Numbered from the stretch's first letter, positions 1 to 9,689 are shown. The stretch: 36,276 bases of DNA from Deltaproteobacteria bacterium (GCA_021801125.1 JAJYYI010000120.1:72352-108627); one strand, 5' to 3'. The notes: a model not told the origin generated them from the sequence alone. Numbers and translations are program-made.

Positions 1-1
1 C

Positions 2-3000
2 TGGAACGGTCGTTGGCAAGCATTGGTCAACTTGGCCGCGATTTCCTTCGTGGCCGCCGCTCAAGGTTTCTCTTTTTATCCGCCTGAGAGCGGCTGGAGC
101 CATCTATGGATAACCGTGCTCGCCGCGATCGGGTTAAGCCAAGCTAACACGGCGAATCCCTGGCGCTATCGTCGCACGGCGTTCGGTAGAGCTGCCAGGC
201 TGCCCAAAGGCGGATGGGCTCCGTCCGCCGGTGCTGCGAGTCGTTGGCTCGTCAACAGCAGCCTCGAGGGACTTTTCTCAACGCTGAGCGAGGACGGCGC
301 GATCTGCAGCTTGAGCCCGTGGGCGGTGACCGCCCTTGGCCATACTCCGGAGGAGATCGCTGGAATTCGGGTGGATGACCTTATCCATCCGGACGATCTT
401 CAACGGGCGCGGGAAGCGTTCGTTCACGCGCTGCAGACGCCCTATGAGGCTACCTTTCTCGAGTTCCGCTTCCGCCATAAAGACGGCTCCTGGCGCGAGC
501 TGGAAACAGCTTTGCAGGTTACGCACGACGTTTTCTGGAACAAACGCGTCCTGGTCTTTGCGCGCGATGTAACTGAGCGCAGGCAAGCGGAACGCAAGCT
601 GGCGGAAAGCGAGGCCAGGTTCAGGGAGATATTCGCCACCAGCTTGGACGTGATCCTGATCGTCCGGATGCGCGATCAACGCATTATTGACGCCAATCCG
701 GCCTTCACCCAGCTAAGCGGTTTCACCACCGACCAGGCGCGCGGATGGACGCCGCTCCAACTGAATCTTTGGGCCAATCTGGGGCATCGTGAGGCCTTTT
801 ACGCCGAGCTGGACAGCAAGGGCTTCGTGCATAACCTGGAAATCCTGGTGCGTTCGAAGAACGGGGCTCGCGTGCCGGTGCTATGTTCGGCGGTCAAGAC
901 CCAATGTGATGGGGAGCCATGCCTGATAGTTTTCGTTCACGATATCGCGCATCTGAAGCGCGTGGAGGCCGAGTTGCGAGCAGGCGAGGCCAAATTCAGG
1001 CAGGTGTTCGACTCCAGCCTCGACGCGATCATCGTCGCGGATTTCGACCACGGGAAGTTTGTCGCGGTCAACGAGGAGTTCTTGCGGGCGGCCGGGGTCA
1101 CGCGCAACGAGGTTTTGGGCAGAACCGCGCAAGAGCTTGGGATTTGGGTTAACCCGCGGGAGCGCACCCTCTTTGCGCGCGCATTGCGCATTCACGGTTG
1201 CGTGCGTAATTTCGAGGCCACCTTCAAAGGCAAAGATGGCGTGGCGGCGGTCCACCTGCTCAACGCCAGGGTGGTTGAACTCGACGGCGTGCGGCATGTG
1301 ATCCTCGTCTCTCGCGAGGTCTCGCAACTGAAACGCGTCGAACGCGAACTAATTGAAGCACGAGAGCATGCGCTGGCCGCCTCGAAGGCCAAGTCAGATT
1401 TCCTCTCCAGCATGTCGCACGAGATACGCACGCCGCTTAATGCGATTCTCGGCACGACCGAACTGCTGGGGGAATCGGCGCTTTCCATTGAACAGCGCCG
1501 TTACTTGAGCGTATTGCGCGCGAATGGCAGCGCTCTGCTCGATCTTATTAACGGCGTGCTCGAACTGGCGAAAATCGAAAGTCGACATCTGTCTCTGGCC
1601 CGGGTCGACGTTGATCTCGCGGAACTGGTTGATACCGTGATGCGTGCGCTTGCGCTGCGGGCGCACGAGAAAAATTTGGAACTCGTCGGCCATATAGCGC
1701 CGGACACGCCGTTGCATCTACTCGGCGATCCCTCGCGTCTGCGGCAGGTGCTGACCAATCTAATCGGCAATGCGATCAAATTTACCGAGCACGGTGAGAT
1801 AGTGTTGAGCGTCGAACCCGAGCAGATCACAGAAGCCGACACGGTGTTGCGTTTCTCGGTCAAAGATACGGGAATCGGCATCCCAGCGGATAAGCTCGAC
1901 GATATTTTTTGCGCCTTTACGCAGGGCCACTTGTCCAGCGCGAGCAAATATGATGGAAGTGGGCTTGGCCTCGCCATCAGCAAGCATCTCGTCGAGGCCA
2001 TGGGCGGGCGTATCTGGGCCAGCAGCGAGCCGGGCGAGGGCAGTGCTTTTTATTTTACCGCGAAGTTTGAGCTTCAGGCCCCCGCGAGCGAAGCCGAAGC
2101 CAGCGCAGCGCCGGTCGTAAAGCGCGAGGCGAAGGTGCTGCTGGCGGGCAGTAGCTCCAGCAGCGCGTCGGCAATCAGCGAAAAGCTTTCGTCGCTTGGC
2201 GTCAAAGGCGAGGTGGTGGCGGACAGCGAGCAAGTCTTGAGGCGGCTAACCAGCGAGGCCGGGCGTGGCGAGCCCTATTTGCTGGTCCTGCTTGACGCCC
2301 AACAAATGGGAAACGCTGCCTTCGAATTAGCGGGGCAGATCAAGAAAAAACTGGGTGCCAGTCAGCGCGTGGTGATTATGCTGGCGTCGCATAGTCTGGC
2401 AGATGATCTATCAAAGGCGCGCGACCTCGGCGTCGACGCTTGCCTGGTTAAACCGCTCTCGGCCAGTGAGCTTGCCGACGCGGTGCGGGCCGCCCTGAAC
2501 GGAACAAAACCGGCCCCCGCGCCAGCACCCAAGCTTGCCCTGCCGTCGTGTAACGGTGTACAGCCTATGCGAATCCTACTTGCCGAGGATTCTAACGACA
2601 ACCGGCTAGTGATCGAGGCGTTCCTTAGAGATACGGCGCATCAGGTTGACGTGGCCGAGGACGGCGCGACGGCCGTCAAACGCTTCAAGAAGGGCAACTA
2701 CGACTTGGTTTTGATGGATATGCAGATGCCCGTGATGGACGGCTATACGGCCACGCAGATCATCCGGAAGTGGGAACGAGATCAAGGGCGGCCACCCTGT
2801 CGGATACTCGCCCTGACCGCGCACGCGTTACGCAACGAGACGGAAAAAAGCTTGGCCGCCGGCTGCGACGCCTATCTGACCAAGCCCATCAGCAAGGCGA
2901 CCCTGCGCCAGGTGGTCAACGAAGCTGCCGCCCAGCTAAAAGAGGCCCACAAGCTCTCGCCGCGTAGTTCCATGGCATTCGATAAGACCCCGGACCGAGA

Positions 3001-3010
3001 CCGCATCTAG
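2..3010 (+). CDS. Multi-PAS hybrid sensor histidine kinase (5' end outside window)
   Basis: Two-component sensor that autophosphorylates on histidine and relays to its own receiver. The frame is open from base 2, and the first codons read as hydrophobic membrane sequence, so the true start is probably left of the window; a TTG at 23 is the first possible start inside it. Counting from that TTG: two hydrophobic stretches (about 4-18 and 24-40), three PAS domains (about 80-190, 200-315, 325-440), a HisKA domain with SHEIRTPLN (phospho-His about 466), an HATPase domain with N box (IGNAIKF, about 581), DTGIGIP and GSGLGLAIS, then two receiver-like domains. The first receiver (about 703-827) lacks the usual acidic pair (VLLAGSSSS) but keeps D758 and K810. 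The second (about 849-970) is intact, with LAEDS and phospho-Asp about 899 in LVLMDMQMP. The stimulus is unknown. The gene reads away from the leftward block that follows. Confidence 0.93.
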   Translation, partial: WNGRWQALVNLAAISFVAAAQGFSFYPPESGWSHLWITVLAAIGLSQANTANPWRYRRTAFGRAARLPKGGWAPSAGAASRWLVNSSLEGLFSTLSEDGAICSLSPWAVTALGHTPEEIAGIRVDDLIHPDDLQRAREAFVHALQTPYEATFLEFRFRHKDGSWRELETALQVTHDVFWNKRVLVFARDVTERRQAERKLAESEARFREIFATSLDVILIVRMRDQRIIDANPAFTQLSGFTTDQARGWTPLQLNLWANLGHREAFYAELDSKGFVHNLEILVRSKNGARVPVLCSAVKTQCDGEPCLIVFVHDIAHLKRVEAELRAGEAKFRQVFDSSLDAIIVADFDHGKFVAVNEEFLRAAGVTRNEVLGRTAQELGIWVNPRERTLFARALRIHGCVRNFEATFKGKDGVAAVHLLNARVVELDGVRHVILVSREVSQLKRVERELIEAREHALAASKAKSDFLSSMSHEIRTPLNAILGTTELLGESALSIEQRRYLSVLRANGSALLDLINGVLELAKIESRHLSLARVDVDLAELVDTVMRALALRAHEKNLELVGHIAPDTPLHLLGDPSRLRQVLTNLIGNAIKFTEHGEIVLSVEPEQITEADTVLRFSVKDTGIGIPADKLDDIFCAFTQGHLSSASKYDGSGLGLAISKHLVEAMGGRIWASSEPGEGSAFYFTAKFELQAPASEAEASAAPVVKREAKVLLAGSSSSSASAISEKLSSLGVKGEVVADSEQVLRRLTSEAGRGEPYLLVLLDAQQMGNAAFELAGQIKKKLGASQRVVIMLASHSLADDLSKARDLGVDACLVKPLSASELADAVRAALNGTKPAPAPAPKLALPSCNGVQPMRILLAEDSNDNRLVIEAFLRDTAHQVDVAEDGATAVKRFKKGNYDLVLMDMQMPVMDGYTATQIIRKWERDQGRPPCRILALTAHALRNETEKSLAAGCDAYLTKPISKATLRQVVNEAAAQLKEAHKLSPRSSMAFDKTPDRDRI

Positions 3011-3023
3011 CGGCGCTTGCCGC
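3010..3023 (+). terminator. Weak hairpin at kinase stop codon
   Basis: GCGGC, loop GCTT, GCCGC begins on the last base of the kinase stop codon. There is no run of T after it, so it is at best a weak or factor-dependent terminator. Confidence 0.25.
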
Positions 3024-3133
3024 TTAACACGGCGCGTTATGACGGCGCGTGCAGCGCGCTTTGAGAATCTCGTGGCGCCGCGGCGGCGTCCGCCTGATTA
3101 TTGCCGGCTAAACGGGCTACGCTTCGCCTGCTC

Positions 3134-3397
3134 TCAGCTTCTGGGGCGCGAGGCGGGAGCGCCTTTGCCGGAAATTGTCCCTAGCTGCCGCTCGACTTCG
3201 CCTTCGTTGGGAAAGCGGCCCACCTGATGCTTGGAGAAGATTGGCGTGCCATCGACGACGACGTCGAACTGACCGATCTGGCCCGGCGTGATTTTTACTT
3301 CAATGCCGAAACGCGAACGAATCGACGCGGCCAAACCGACCGCGCGCGGCTTGTACCCTCAACTCCCGCAGTAAAAAATCTCGATCTTCGCCGTCAT
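3134..3397 (-). CDS. Probable SelW-like (Rdx family) selenoprotein with in-frame TGA as Sec
   Basis: Small thioredoxin-fold redox protein of the SelW/SelT/SelH (Rdx) family, 87 residues if TGA is read as selenocysteine. Reading leftward from ATG at 3397, the frame gives MTAKIEIFYCGS, TGA at 3361-3359, then GYKPRAVGLAASIRSRFGI. It continues through the family signature ITPGQIGQFDVVVDGTPIFSK and GRFPNEGEV to a TGA stop at 3136-3134. The CGSU motif inside YCGxUGYK is that of SelW, and the length fits. After the TGA the mRNA can fold into a 7-bp stem (CAAGCCG with CGGUUUG, one G-U pair) with loop CGCGCGGU, placed about where a bacterial SECIS would lie. A standard gene caller would start at the TTG at 3334 and lose the active site. 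It follows the arginine decarboxylase on the same strand. selA, selB and selC are not in the window, so Sec decoding is inferred. Confidence 0.75.
3332..3361 (-). promoter_or_regulatory. Candidate bacterial SECIS hairpin
   Basis: It starts at the in-frame TGA on the minus strand. Five bases after the TGA, CAAGCCG pairs with CGGUUUG around an 8-base loop that ends in GGU. Bacterial SECIS elements are short hairpins just 3' of the Sec codon with G/U in the loop. The pairing is seen in the sequence; the function is inferred. Confidence 0.5.
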
Positions 3398-3543
3398 CGG
3401 AAGGCCCTCATGGGGGGTCTTTCAAGCTCTTGCCGGAAAAAGTTCTCGCGCCGGAGCGCATCCGCCAGCGAGGGCGTTTACGCTATGTCTGTCGCGCAAC
3501 GGCGCTTTATCCGCTGGCGCTTCCTGACGGCGCTCGCGAGACC

Positions 3544-4107
3544 CTAGCGTCCGGCAGGCAACTCCACGAAGACCGCCGCCGCAACCACCGAGGTCCACAG
3601 ACCGTCACGGTCGCCTATGGCTGACTGCGTAATATTGCGCGTCGAGACAATCTTATCAGAAAGCCGCCAGATGTCCTTGCGCGCGTCGTAGCCGACATTG
3701 GGATCGAAGTCGACGCCAAGGATTGTGGCAAGCATCATCGCCGCGAGGTCTTCGGCGTAATCGCCCGCTTTCTGGTCGGTCTCGCCGAAGCTATGGTGCT
3801 CGGACAAGTAGCCGTATTGGCTGCTGTTGGCGGGAATGGCCAAGCCCACTGATGCCGCGATCAGACGATGAGGCTCGTTCGTCGAGTTGTCGCTGGTGAC
3901 AGTGAAGACGACCTGACCGGGACTCAGATATTTAAGCCCCTCTTGGGCGCTTATCAGCTTGCAAAACGGGGGGAAGATCGAGCTGACTCGCACCAGATTG
4001 AATTCCGCAATCCGCGCGTCGCGAAGCGCTAGCTCGAAAGAGTTCAGTTTTTCGCGGTGTTTTCCAACCCCTTTGGTCAAAAAGCAACCCGTAGGCCTTG
4101 GACCCAT
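3544..4107 (-). CDS. Pyruvoyl-dependent arginine decarboxylase (PvlArgDC)
   Basis: Converts arginine to agmatine and CO2 for polyamine synthesis. Enzymes of this family (PF01862) are made as proenzymes that cleave themselves between two serines, turning the second serine into a pyruvoyl group. The 187-residue length is normal. The N-terminal part carries TGCFLTKGVGKHREKLNSFE, followed by NLVRVSSIFPP, so cleavage is expected between S42 and S43. Later blocks AASVGLAIP, GYLSEHHSFGE and YAEDLAAMMLAT are also typical. The ATG at 4107 is preceded by GGCGGA at a workable distance. It reads the same way as the methylmalonyl-CoA mutase upstream (163-bp gap) and the selenoprotein downstream (146-bp gap), so it could share a transcript with either. 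Nothing in the sequence links it to propionate metabolism. Confidence 0.92.
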   Translation of the reverse strand: MGPRPTGCFLTKGVGKHREKLNSFELALRDARIAEFNLVRVSSIFPPFCKLISAQEGLKYLSPGQVVFTVTSDNSTNEPHRLIAASVGLAIPANSSQYGYLSEHHSFGETDQKAGDYAEDLAAMMLATILGVDFDPNVGYDARKDIWRLSDKIVSTRNITQSAIGDRDGLWTSVVAAAVFVELPAGR

Positions 4108-4137
4108 CGCTACGTCCGCCTGTACGCGATATTAGTT

Positions 4138-4160
4138 GGCAGGGTCATCCGCCCTGCAAC
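4138..4160 (-). other. Hairpin between mutase and arginine decarboxylase genes
   Basis: On the minus strand GCAGGG and CCCTGC pair around a 7-base loop, just upstream of the arginine decarboxylase start. There is no following T run, so termination is uncertain; it could be a leader structure. Confidence 0.3.
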
Positions 4161-4270
4161 TGTGCCGCTGTCACCATAAGGACCGAAGCTTTTCAAAGCA
4201 ACACAGCCACGGAAAAAATGACCGAAATTTAATCGAAGACAAACCGTGACCGGACCAGACCTACCGAATA

Positions 4271-5920
4271 CTATAGCTCACCCGCGGGCTTGTGCTCGCC
4301 GAAAACGCGCCTCAACGCGTCCGAGATTTCGCCCAAAGTGGCGAGCGCTCGCGCCGCCGCCAGAATCGCCGGCATCAGATTCGCGCCGTCACGCGCGTCG
4401 CGCTCGACCTTCGCCAATGCCGCGGCCACCGCGCTCGCATCCCGCTGCTGGCGCACGCGTGCAAGGTTAAGCTTTTGCTTTTCTTCGAGTTCCGGATTAA
4501 CCCGCAAGATTTCGGGAACCTGTTGCTCGCCGCCGGAGAACTTGTTGACTCCGACGACGATCCTTTGCTGCCCTTCGATTTGGCGTTGGTAGCGGTAAGC
4601 GGCTTCATGAATTTCACGCTGGATATAGCCGCGTTCGATCGCCGCAGTGGCGCCGCCGAGGTCGTCGATCTTAGCGATGTATTCGGCGGCGCGAAGCTCA
4701 AGCTCCCGCGTCAGGCTTTCCACAAAATAAGAACCGGCAAGCGGATCAACGGTATCTGCCGCACCTGATTCATGGGCGATCACTTGCTGAGTTCTCAGCG
4801 CGAGCAAGGCGCTTTCGGCGGTGGGCAGAGCCAGCGCTTCGTCCTTAGCGTTGGTATGCAACGATTGTGTCCCGCCGAGCACTGCCGCCAAAGCCTGCAA
4901 CGCGACACGCACTACGTTGTTATCAATCTGCTGGGCGACCAGCGTGGCGCCTGAGGTTTGGGCATGAAAACGCAACGCCATCGAACGCTCGTCGCGCGCA
5001 TGAAAGCGTTCCTTCATGATGCGCGCCCACATTCTGCGCGCCGCGCGGAACTTGGCTACCTCCTCGAAGAAGTTGTTGTCCACGTTGAAGAAAAACGACA
5101 GCCGACTGGCGAAGCGATCGACGTCGAGGCCGGCCTTAGTCGCCGCCTCAACGTAGGCGATGGCGTCGGCGAGCGTGAACGCAATTTCTTGCGCGGCGGT
5201 CGCGCCCGCTTCGCGCATGTGGTAGCCCGAAATCGAAATCGGATTCCAGTTGGGCACCTCGCGGCTGGTGAACGCGATGATATCCGTGATCAGCCGCATC
5301 GAAGGCTGCGGAGGATAAATATAGGTGCCGCGAGCGATGTATTCCTTGAGAATGTCGTTCTGTATCGTCCCGTTAAGCCGATCCCAGGGAATCCCGCGCC
5401 GCTCGGCCACCACCAGATAGAACGCCAGCAGGATTCCCGCGGTGGCGTTGATCGTCATCGACGTGGAAATTTGGTTCAGCGCAAGGCCGTCGAGCAGCAC
5501 TTCCATGTCGGCCAGCGAGCTGATCGCCACGCCGACGCGACCCACCTCGCCGCGCGCGAGCGGATGGTCGGAGTCACGGCCCATCTGAGTCGGAAGATCA
5601 AAGGCAATCGAGAGTCCCGTCTGACCCTGTTCGAATAGGTAACGGTAGCGGCGGTTGGACTCCTCCGCGGTTCCGAATCCGGCGTATTGGCGCATCGTCC
5701 AAAGCCGTCCGCGGTACATGGACGGATAGACCCCGCGCGTGAACGGGTAGTGGCCCGGATTCCCCAGTTCGCGATCGTAAGCGAAGTCAGACAGATCGCC
5801 TGGTTCGTAAGCGCGCTTTATCTCGATACCGGACGTGGTGGTAAACTCCGGCTGCCGCTGGCTTTCCCGCGTCGTCGGCTGCGTAAGGTGACGGTCCCGG
5901 CCAACCTTATTTTCGCTCAT
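4271..5920 (-). CDS. Methylmalonyl-CoA mutase, catalytic (large) subunit without B12 domain
   Basis: TIM-barrel subunit of the adenosylcobalamin enzyme that interconverts methylmalonyl-CoA and succinyl-CoA. At about 549 residues it matches stand-alone catalytic subunits and has no C-terminal B12-binding domain (no DxHxxG motif). Conserved blocks include [64 protein letters not shown] and [13 protein letters not shown]. The RQYAG tyrosine is what methylmalonyl-CoA mutases have, whereas isobutyryl-CoA mutases have Phe as I recall, so the former is favoured. The start is ambiguous: TTG 5968 lies just after the previous stop, ATGs lie at 5950 and 5932, and I chose ATG 5920 because GGAAGG precedes it. 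It sits directly after the three acyl-CoA carboxylase genes, which supports a propionyl-CoA to succinyl-CoA route. The B12-binding partner must be encoded elsewhere. Confidence 0.9.
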   Translation of the reverse strand: MSENKVGRDRHLTQPTTRESQRQPEFTTTSGIEIKRAYEPGDLSDFAYDRELGNPGHYPFTRGVYPSMYRGRLWTMRQYAGFGTAEESNRRYRYLFEQGQTGLSIAFDLPTQMGRDSDHPLARGEVGRVGVAISSLADMEVLLDGLALNQISTSMTINATAGILLAFYLVVAERRGIPWDRLNGTIQNDILKEYIARGTYIYPPQPSMRLITDIIAFTSREVPNWNPISISGYHMREAGATAAQEIAFTLADAIAYVEAATKAGLDVDRFASRLSFFFNVDNNFFEEVAKFRAARRMWARIMKERFHARDERSMALRFHAQTSGATLVAQQIDNNVVRVALQALAAVLGGTQSLHTNAKDEALALPTAESALLALRTQQVIAHESGAADTVDPLAGSYFVESLTRELELRAAEYIAKIDDLGGATAAIERGYIQREIHEAAYRYQRQIEGQQRIVVGVNKFSGGEQQVPEILRVNPELEEKQKLNLARVRQQRDASAVAAALAKVERDARDGANLMPAILAAARALATLGEISDALRRVFGEHKPAGEL

Positions 5921-5970
5921 CGCGCCTTCCATTGCTTGACCGTCGCGCATTTTCGGGGAGCCGCGCAACG

Positions 5971-6468
5971 CTACTCGACCACGACCAGCAGGTCGCCCTT
6001 CTCCACGGTCTGGCCCGCTGTTACTTCCACTTTTGCTATTGTACCAGCTTTGGGCGCTTTGACTTCGTTCTCCATCTTCATCGCTTCGATCACGACGACT
6101 CCCTGCCCGCGCTCTACATGCTGGCCGACACTCGCCGTCACTTCCACGACCCGCCCAGGCATCATCGCTCGCACCTCGACTCGACCTGAGGCGTGGCCGG
6201 CAGTGGGGGACGCAGCCGCAGGGCGGCCGGTGAAGAAAGCGAGACGGTTTAGCCGGCCGCGTGAGGAGACGGTCAGCTCGCTGCCGGCGCGAACGATCAG
6301 AAAATCGAACGACTGGTTGCCGACCAGCACGGAGTACTCGCCCGCGGCCACGTTAAGCACGGACGCTTCGAAGCTCTGGCCGTCAAAGGTAAGGCGCAAC
6401 CCGCGGTTGCCTAACCTTTCTACCAGAAGTTCGCGCTCTGTCCCGTCTAAACTTACAAAGCAACGCAC
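5971..6468 (-). CDS. Biotin carboxyl carrier protein of an acyl-CoA carboxylase
   Basis: Carries biotin between the biotin carboxylase and carboxyltransferase active sites. The C-terminal half of this 165-residue protein is a biotinyl domain with [17 protein letters not shown], where the Lys of MKM is biotinylated, and with [11 protein letters not shown] closing the hammerhead fold. The N-terminal 80 residues ([17 protein letters not shown] and on) form a small beta-rich region like the linker or BT domain of fused propionyl-CoA carboxylase alpha chains. This gene and the next upstream therefore look like a split alpha chain. The start is GTG at 6468, 16 bases after the biotin carboxylase stop, with no better start nearby. 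The stop is only a few bases from the first possible mutase start, pointing to a single operon. Confidence 0.92.
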   Translation of the reverse strand: MRCFVSLDGTERELLVERLGNRGLRLTFDGQSFEASVLNVAAGEYSVLVGNQSFDFLIVRAGSELTVSSRGRLNRLAFFTGRPAAASPTAGHASGRVEVRAMMPGRVVEVTASVGQHVERGQGVVVIEAMKMENEVKAPKAGTIAKVEVTAGQTVEKGDLLVVVE

Positions 6469-6484
6469 GCTAGGAATGCTCTCG

Positions 6485-8014
6485 CTAAGATTTCAGGGCC
6501 TCGATTCTGCCCGCCATTTTCCATGCCGAGGGCTTGCGGGGCGTCGTGGCGTCTGCGGATCCTACCGCGCCAGAGACGTACTGCGCACTCCAGGCCGCGG
6601 CGAGCATCGCCGCCAGGCGCGCCGGATCGTCAAGCGAGTGATCCGCGGACGACGCGGGCGAGCCGTCAAGCGGACGGTACTCTTGCTGCAGAAAATGCGT
6701 GTCGAAGTCGCCCTCGATAAACCTTTGATTGTCCATCAGCCAGCGATGGAAGCTAAGGTTGGTGGCCAGCGTTCCCGCGACGCTGAATTCACCCAGTGCG
6801 CGGCGCATCCGGGCGATCGCTTCCGGCCGATCTTTTCCCCAGACGATCAGCTTGGATAGCAGGGCGTCATAAAAACTGGAGATCTCGCCGCCGCCATAGA
6901 TTCCACAATCGTGACGCACGCCGGGGCCTTCCGGTGCGCGCAGCAAGGTGACCCGCCCTGGCGCGGCGACGAAGTCATGCAGCGGGTCCTCGGCGTAGAC
7001 GCGGCATTCGATAGCCCAGCCGCGCTGGACGATCTGCTCCTGGGTGAAGGGCAACGGCCGGCCGGCGGCGACCTCGATCTGCGCCTTGACCAGGTCGAAT
7101 CCCGTAACCATTTCGGTCACCGGATGTTCGACCTGGATTCGCGTGTTCATTTCCATGAAGTAGAAGTTGCGGTCGGCGTCGGCGAGGAACTCGATCGTTC
7201 CGGCGCCCACGTAGTTAACCGCCCGCGCCGCGCGCACCGCGATCTCGCCCATCCGCTCGCGCATCCGCTCCGTCACGAACGGCGAAGGCGATTCCTCGAC
7301 GAGCTTCTGATGACGGCGCTGAATCGAGCACTCGCGCTCGCCCAAGTGGACGGTGCGTCCATCAGAATCGGCGAAGATCTGCACTTCTATATGGCGCGGC
7401 CGGCGCACGAATTTTTCCAAATAAAAGCGGCCGTCGCCGAATGACGCGGTCGCTTCGCTCACCACGCGGCGAACGGCGTCAGCGATCTCTTCCTCGCGTT
7501 CGATAAGCCGCATCCCTTTGCCGCCACCGCCGCCCGCGGCCTTGAGCAGCACCGGCAGTCCAAGCTTGCGCGCATACTCTCGCACCTGCTCCGGAGTTTC
7601 GAGCGTGTCGGGCGAGCCCGGCGTCACGGGAACGCCTGCCGCCTGCATCAGCTTGCGCGCCTCGACCTTGTCGCCCATCTTCTCCATCGCGTTCGCGCTC
7701 GGGCCGATGAAGACCAGGCCGGCGTCGGTTACGGCGCGCGCGAAAGTCGCATTCTCGGCGAGAAAGCCGTAGCCGGGATGAACCGCCTCGGCCCCCGCTT
7801 GCTTGGCGGCCTCGATAACGCGCTCGATTCTAAGATAGCTCTCGGCGGCGGGCGCCGGGCCGATCGGTATAGCCAGATCGGCTTCACGCACGTGCAACGC
7901 ACCGCGGTCGGCTTCCGAGAATACCGCCACGGCCTCGATACCCAACTCGCGGCAGGCCCGGATGACGCGCACGGCTATCTCGCCTCGATTCGCGATCAGG
8001 ATTCGTTTGAACAT
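6485..8014 (-). CDS. Acyl-CoA carboxylase biotin carboxylase subunit
   Basis: ATP-grasp enzyme that carboxylates biotin on the carrier protein using bicarbonate and ATP. It has 509 residues, slightly longer than bacterial AccC. The start MFKRILIANRGEIAVRVIRA is the classical N-terminal domain. The glycine-rich ATP loop LKAAGGGGGKGMRLI, HLGERECSIQRRHQKLVEE, and catalytic blocks FYFMEMNTRIQVEHPVTE and GWAIECRVYAEDP are intact. About 60 extra residues after DTHFL have low complexity and look like the linker that in fused enzymes leads to the carrier domain. The ATG at 8014 is supported by GAGA upstream. The carboxyltransferase gene ends 124 bp upstream and the carrier gene begins 16 bp downstream. 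Context suggests a propionyl-CoA rather than an acetyl-CoA carboxylase. Confidence 0.95.
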   Translation of the reverse strand: MFKRILIANRGEIAVRVIRACRELGIEAVAVFSEADRGALHVREADLAIPIGPAPAAESYLRIERVIEAAKQAGAEAVHPGYGFLAENATFARAVTDAGLVFIGPSANAMEKMGDKVEARKLMQAAGVPVTPGSPDTLETPEQVREYARKLGLPVLLKAAGGGGGKGMRLIEREEEIADAVRRVVSEATASFGDGRFYLEKFVRRPRHIEVQIFADSDGRTVHLGERECSIQRRHQKLVEESPSPFVTERMRERMGEIAVRAARAVNYVGAGTIEFLADADRNFYFMEMNTRIQVEHPVTEMVTGFDLVKAQIEVAAGRPLPFTQEQIVQRGWAIECRVYAEDPLHDFVAAPGRVTLLRAPEGPGVRHDCGIYGGGEISSFYDALLSKLIVWGKDRPEAIARMRRALGEFSVAGTLATNLSFHRWLMDNQRFIEGDFDTHFLQQEYRPLDGSPASSADHSLDDPARLAAMLAAAWSAQYVSGAVGSADATTPRKPSAWKMAGRIEALKS

Positions 8015-8138
8015 GCTTTCTCTATCTCAACGTTTACACAGGCCGCTTAGGCGGCTTTGCAAGCTCCGGTGGCCTTGCTCGATTTGGTTCTCCACGCAGT
8101 CCCTGTACCTGACGATGCCGCTATCCGTGCCCGCGCGC

Positions 8139-9689
8139 CTAGAGCGGAATATTACCGTGCTTGCGCGGAGGGTTCTTGTCACGTTTGTTTTCCAGCGCCC
8201 TGAGCGATGCGATCAGGCGCGGGCGCGTGTCGCGCGGCATTATCACCTCGTCGATATAACCCAACTCGGCCGCCTTGAATGGGTTCGCAAACGTTCGGCG
8301 GTACTCTTCGACTAGGCGCGCGCGCTCGGTCTCAGCGTCTTTCGCGCGTTCGATTTCGTTGCGAAAGATTATGTTGACCGCGCCTTCGGGCCCCATCACG
8401 GCGATCTCGGCCGTGGGATAGGCGAAGTTGAAGTCGCCGCGGATATGCTTCGAGGACATTACGTCATAAGCTCCGCCGTAGGCCTTGCGCGTGATCACGG
8501 TGACCTTGGGTACAGTCGCCTCGCAATAGGCGTAGAGCAGCTTGGCGCCGTGTTTGATTATTCCGCCGAACTCCTGGGCGGTGCCAGGCAAAAATCCCGG
8601 AACGTCGACAAAGGTTACCAGCGGAATGTTGAAGCAGTCGCAAAAGCGCACAAAGCGCGCCGCCTTTATCGAAGCGTCGATATCCAGGCATCCCGCGAGC
8701 ACCGCGGGCTGGTTGGCTACAATTCCCACCGAAAAGCCGCCCAGCCGCGCAAAGCCAATCACGATGTTCTGCGCGTATTCCTTTTGCAACTCCAGGAAGT
8801 AACCCCCGTCGGCGACCCGCAGGATAATTTCCCGGATATCGTAGGGCTTGTTGGGATTTTCAGGGACGATCTCGTCAAGCTCCGGATCGACGCGGTTGAG
8901 GTCGCCGCCGTCGCTCTTGAAAGGCGGGTCCTCGAGGTTGTTCGAGGGCATGAAAGACAAAAGCTCGCGCGCCGCCGCCAGCGCGCCGCTGTCGTCCTGG
9001 GCCTCGAGATGGCACACGCCCGAGCGGGTCGAATGGGTGTCGGCGCCGCCCAGCTCCTGCATCGTAACCTCTTCATGGGTGGTCGCGCGAATCACGTCAG
9101 GCCCGGTGATGAACATATAAGAGCTGGTGCGCGACATCACGACGAAATCGGTGATCGCCGGAGAGTACACCGCGCCGCCCGCGCACGGGCCCAAGATAAC
9201 CGAGATTTGCGGCACCACTCCGGAGGCGAGCGTGTTGCGCAGGAAGATTTCCGCATAGCCGGCTAGCGACACCACGCCTTCTTGAATCCGCGCTCCGCCG
9301 GAGTCGTTAAGTCCGATCACCGGACATCCGGTCTTCATCGCAAGATCCATCGTCTTGCATATTTTTTCTGCAAACGCGCCTGAAAGGCTGCCGCCGAAGA
9401 CCGTGAAATCCTGGGAAAAGACGAAGACCTGGCGCCCGTCGATAAGCCCGTAGCCCGTGATTACGCCGTCGCCGGGAATTTTACGCTGTTCCATGCCGAA
9501 GTCGGAGCAGCGATGGGTCTTGAACTTGTCCAGCTCGACAAAGGTTCCCGGGTCAAGCAAGTTCTCGACGCGCTCGCGCGCGGTCATCTTGCCCGCCTGG
9601 CGCTGGCGTTCCAGCCGCTCTTTGCCACCCCCGGCCTCGGCGAGTTCCGAGAGCGTTTTCATTCTGTTCAAATTTTCCTTGAGGCCCAT
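8139..9689 (-). CDS. Propionyl-CoA carboxylase-type carboxyltransferase (beta) subunit
   Basis: Transfers CO2 from carboxybiotin to an acyl-CoA, most likely propionyl-CoA, giving methylmalonyl-CoA. It has 516 residues, normal for PccB/MmdA-type proteins. N- and C-terminal crotonase-like halves are both present: [40 protein letters not shown], then [31 protein letters not shown] and [15 protein letters not shown]. Asp in AYGGAYDVM sits where, as I recall, propionyl-preferring enzymes carry Asp. The ATG at 9689 has only a weak purine stretch before it. It is the first gene of the leftward carboxylase-mutase block; no promoter is obvious in the 239 bases upstream. Confidence 0.95.
   Translation of the reverse strand: MGLKENLNRMKTLSELAEAGGGKERLERQRQAGKMTARERVENLLDPGTFVELDKFKTHRCSDFGMEQRKIPGDGVITGYGLIDGRQVFVFSQDFTVFGGSLSGAFAEKICKTMDLAMKTGCPVIGLNDSGGARIQEGVVSLAGYAEIFLRNTLASGVVPQISVILGPCAGGAVYSPAITDFVVMSRTSSYMFITGPDVIRATTHEEVTMQELGGADTHSTRSGVCHLEAQDDSGALAAARELLSFMPSNNLEDPPFKSDGGDLNRVDPELDEIVPENPNKPYDIREIILRVADGGYFLELQKEYAQNIVIGFARLGGFSVGIVANQPAVLAGCLDIDASIKAARFVRFCDCFNIPLVTFVDVPGFLPGTAQEFGGIIKHGAKLLYAYCEATVPKVTVITRKAYGGAYDVMSSKHIRGDFNFAYPTAEIAVMGPEGAVNIIFRNEIERAKDAETERARLVEEYRRTFANPFKAAELGYIDEVIMPRDTRPRLIASLRALENKRDKNPPRKHGNIPL

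Noticed and set aside
4138-4225. CCTGCAACTGTGCCGCTG on the plus strand, resembling part of a cobalamin riboswitch, next to a B12-dependent mutase gene
   Set aside because: The GCCAGGAGACC box and the rest of the core are absent, and the strand does not lead into any gene.
5687-6859. 390-codon rightward open frame
   Set aside because: It is antisense to the mutase, carrier and biotin carboxylase genes, a by-product of high GC with no family content.
8445-9266. 273-codon rightward open frame
   Set aside because: It is antisense to the carboxyltransferase gene, whose family motifs are unmistakable on the other strand.
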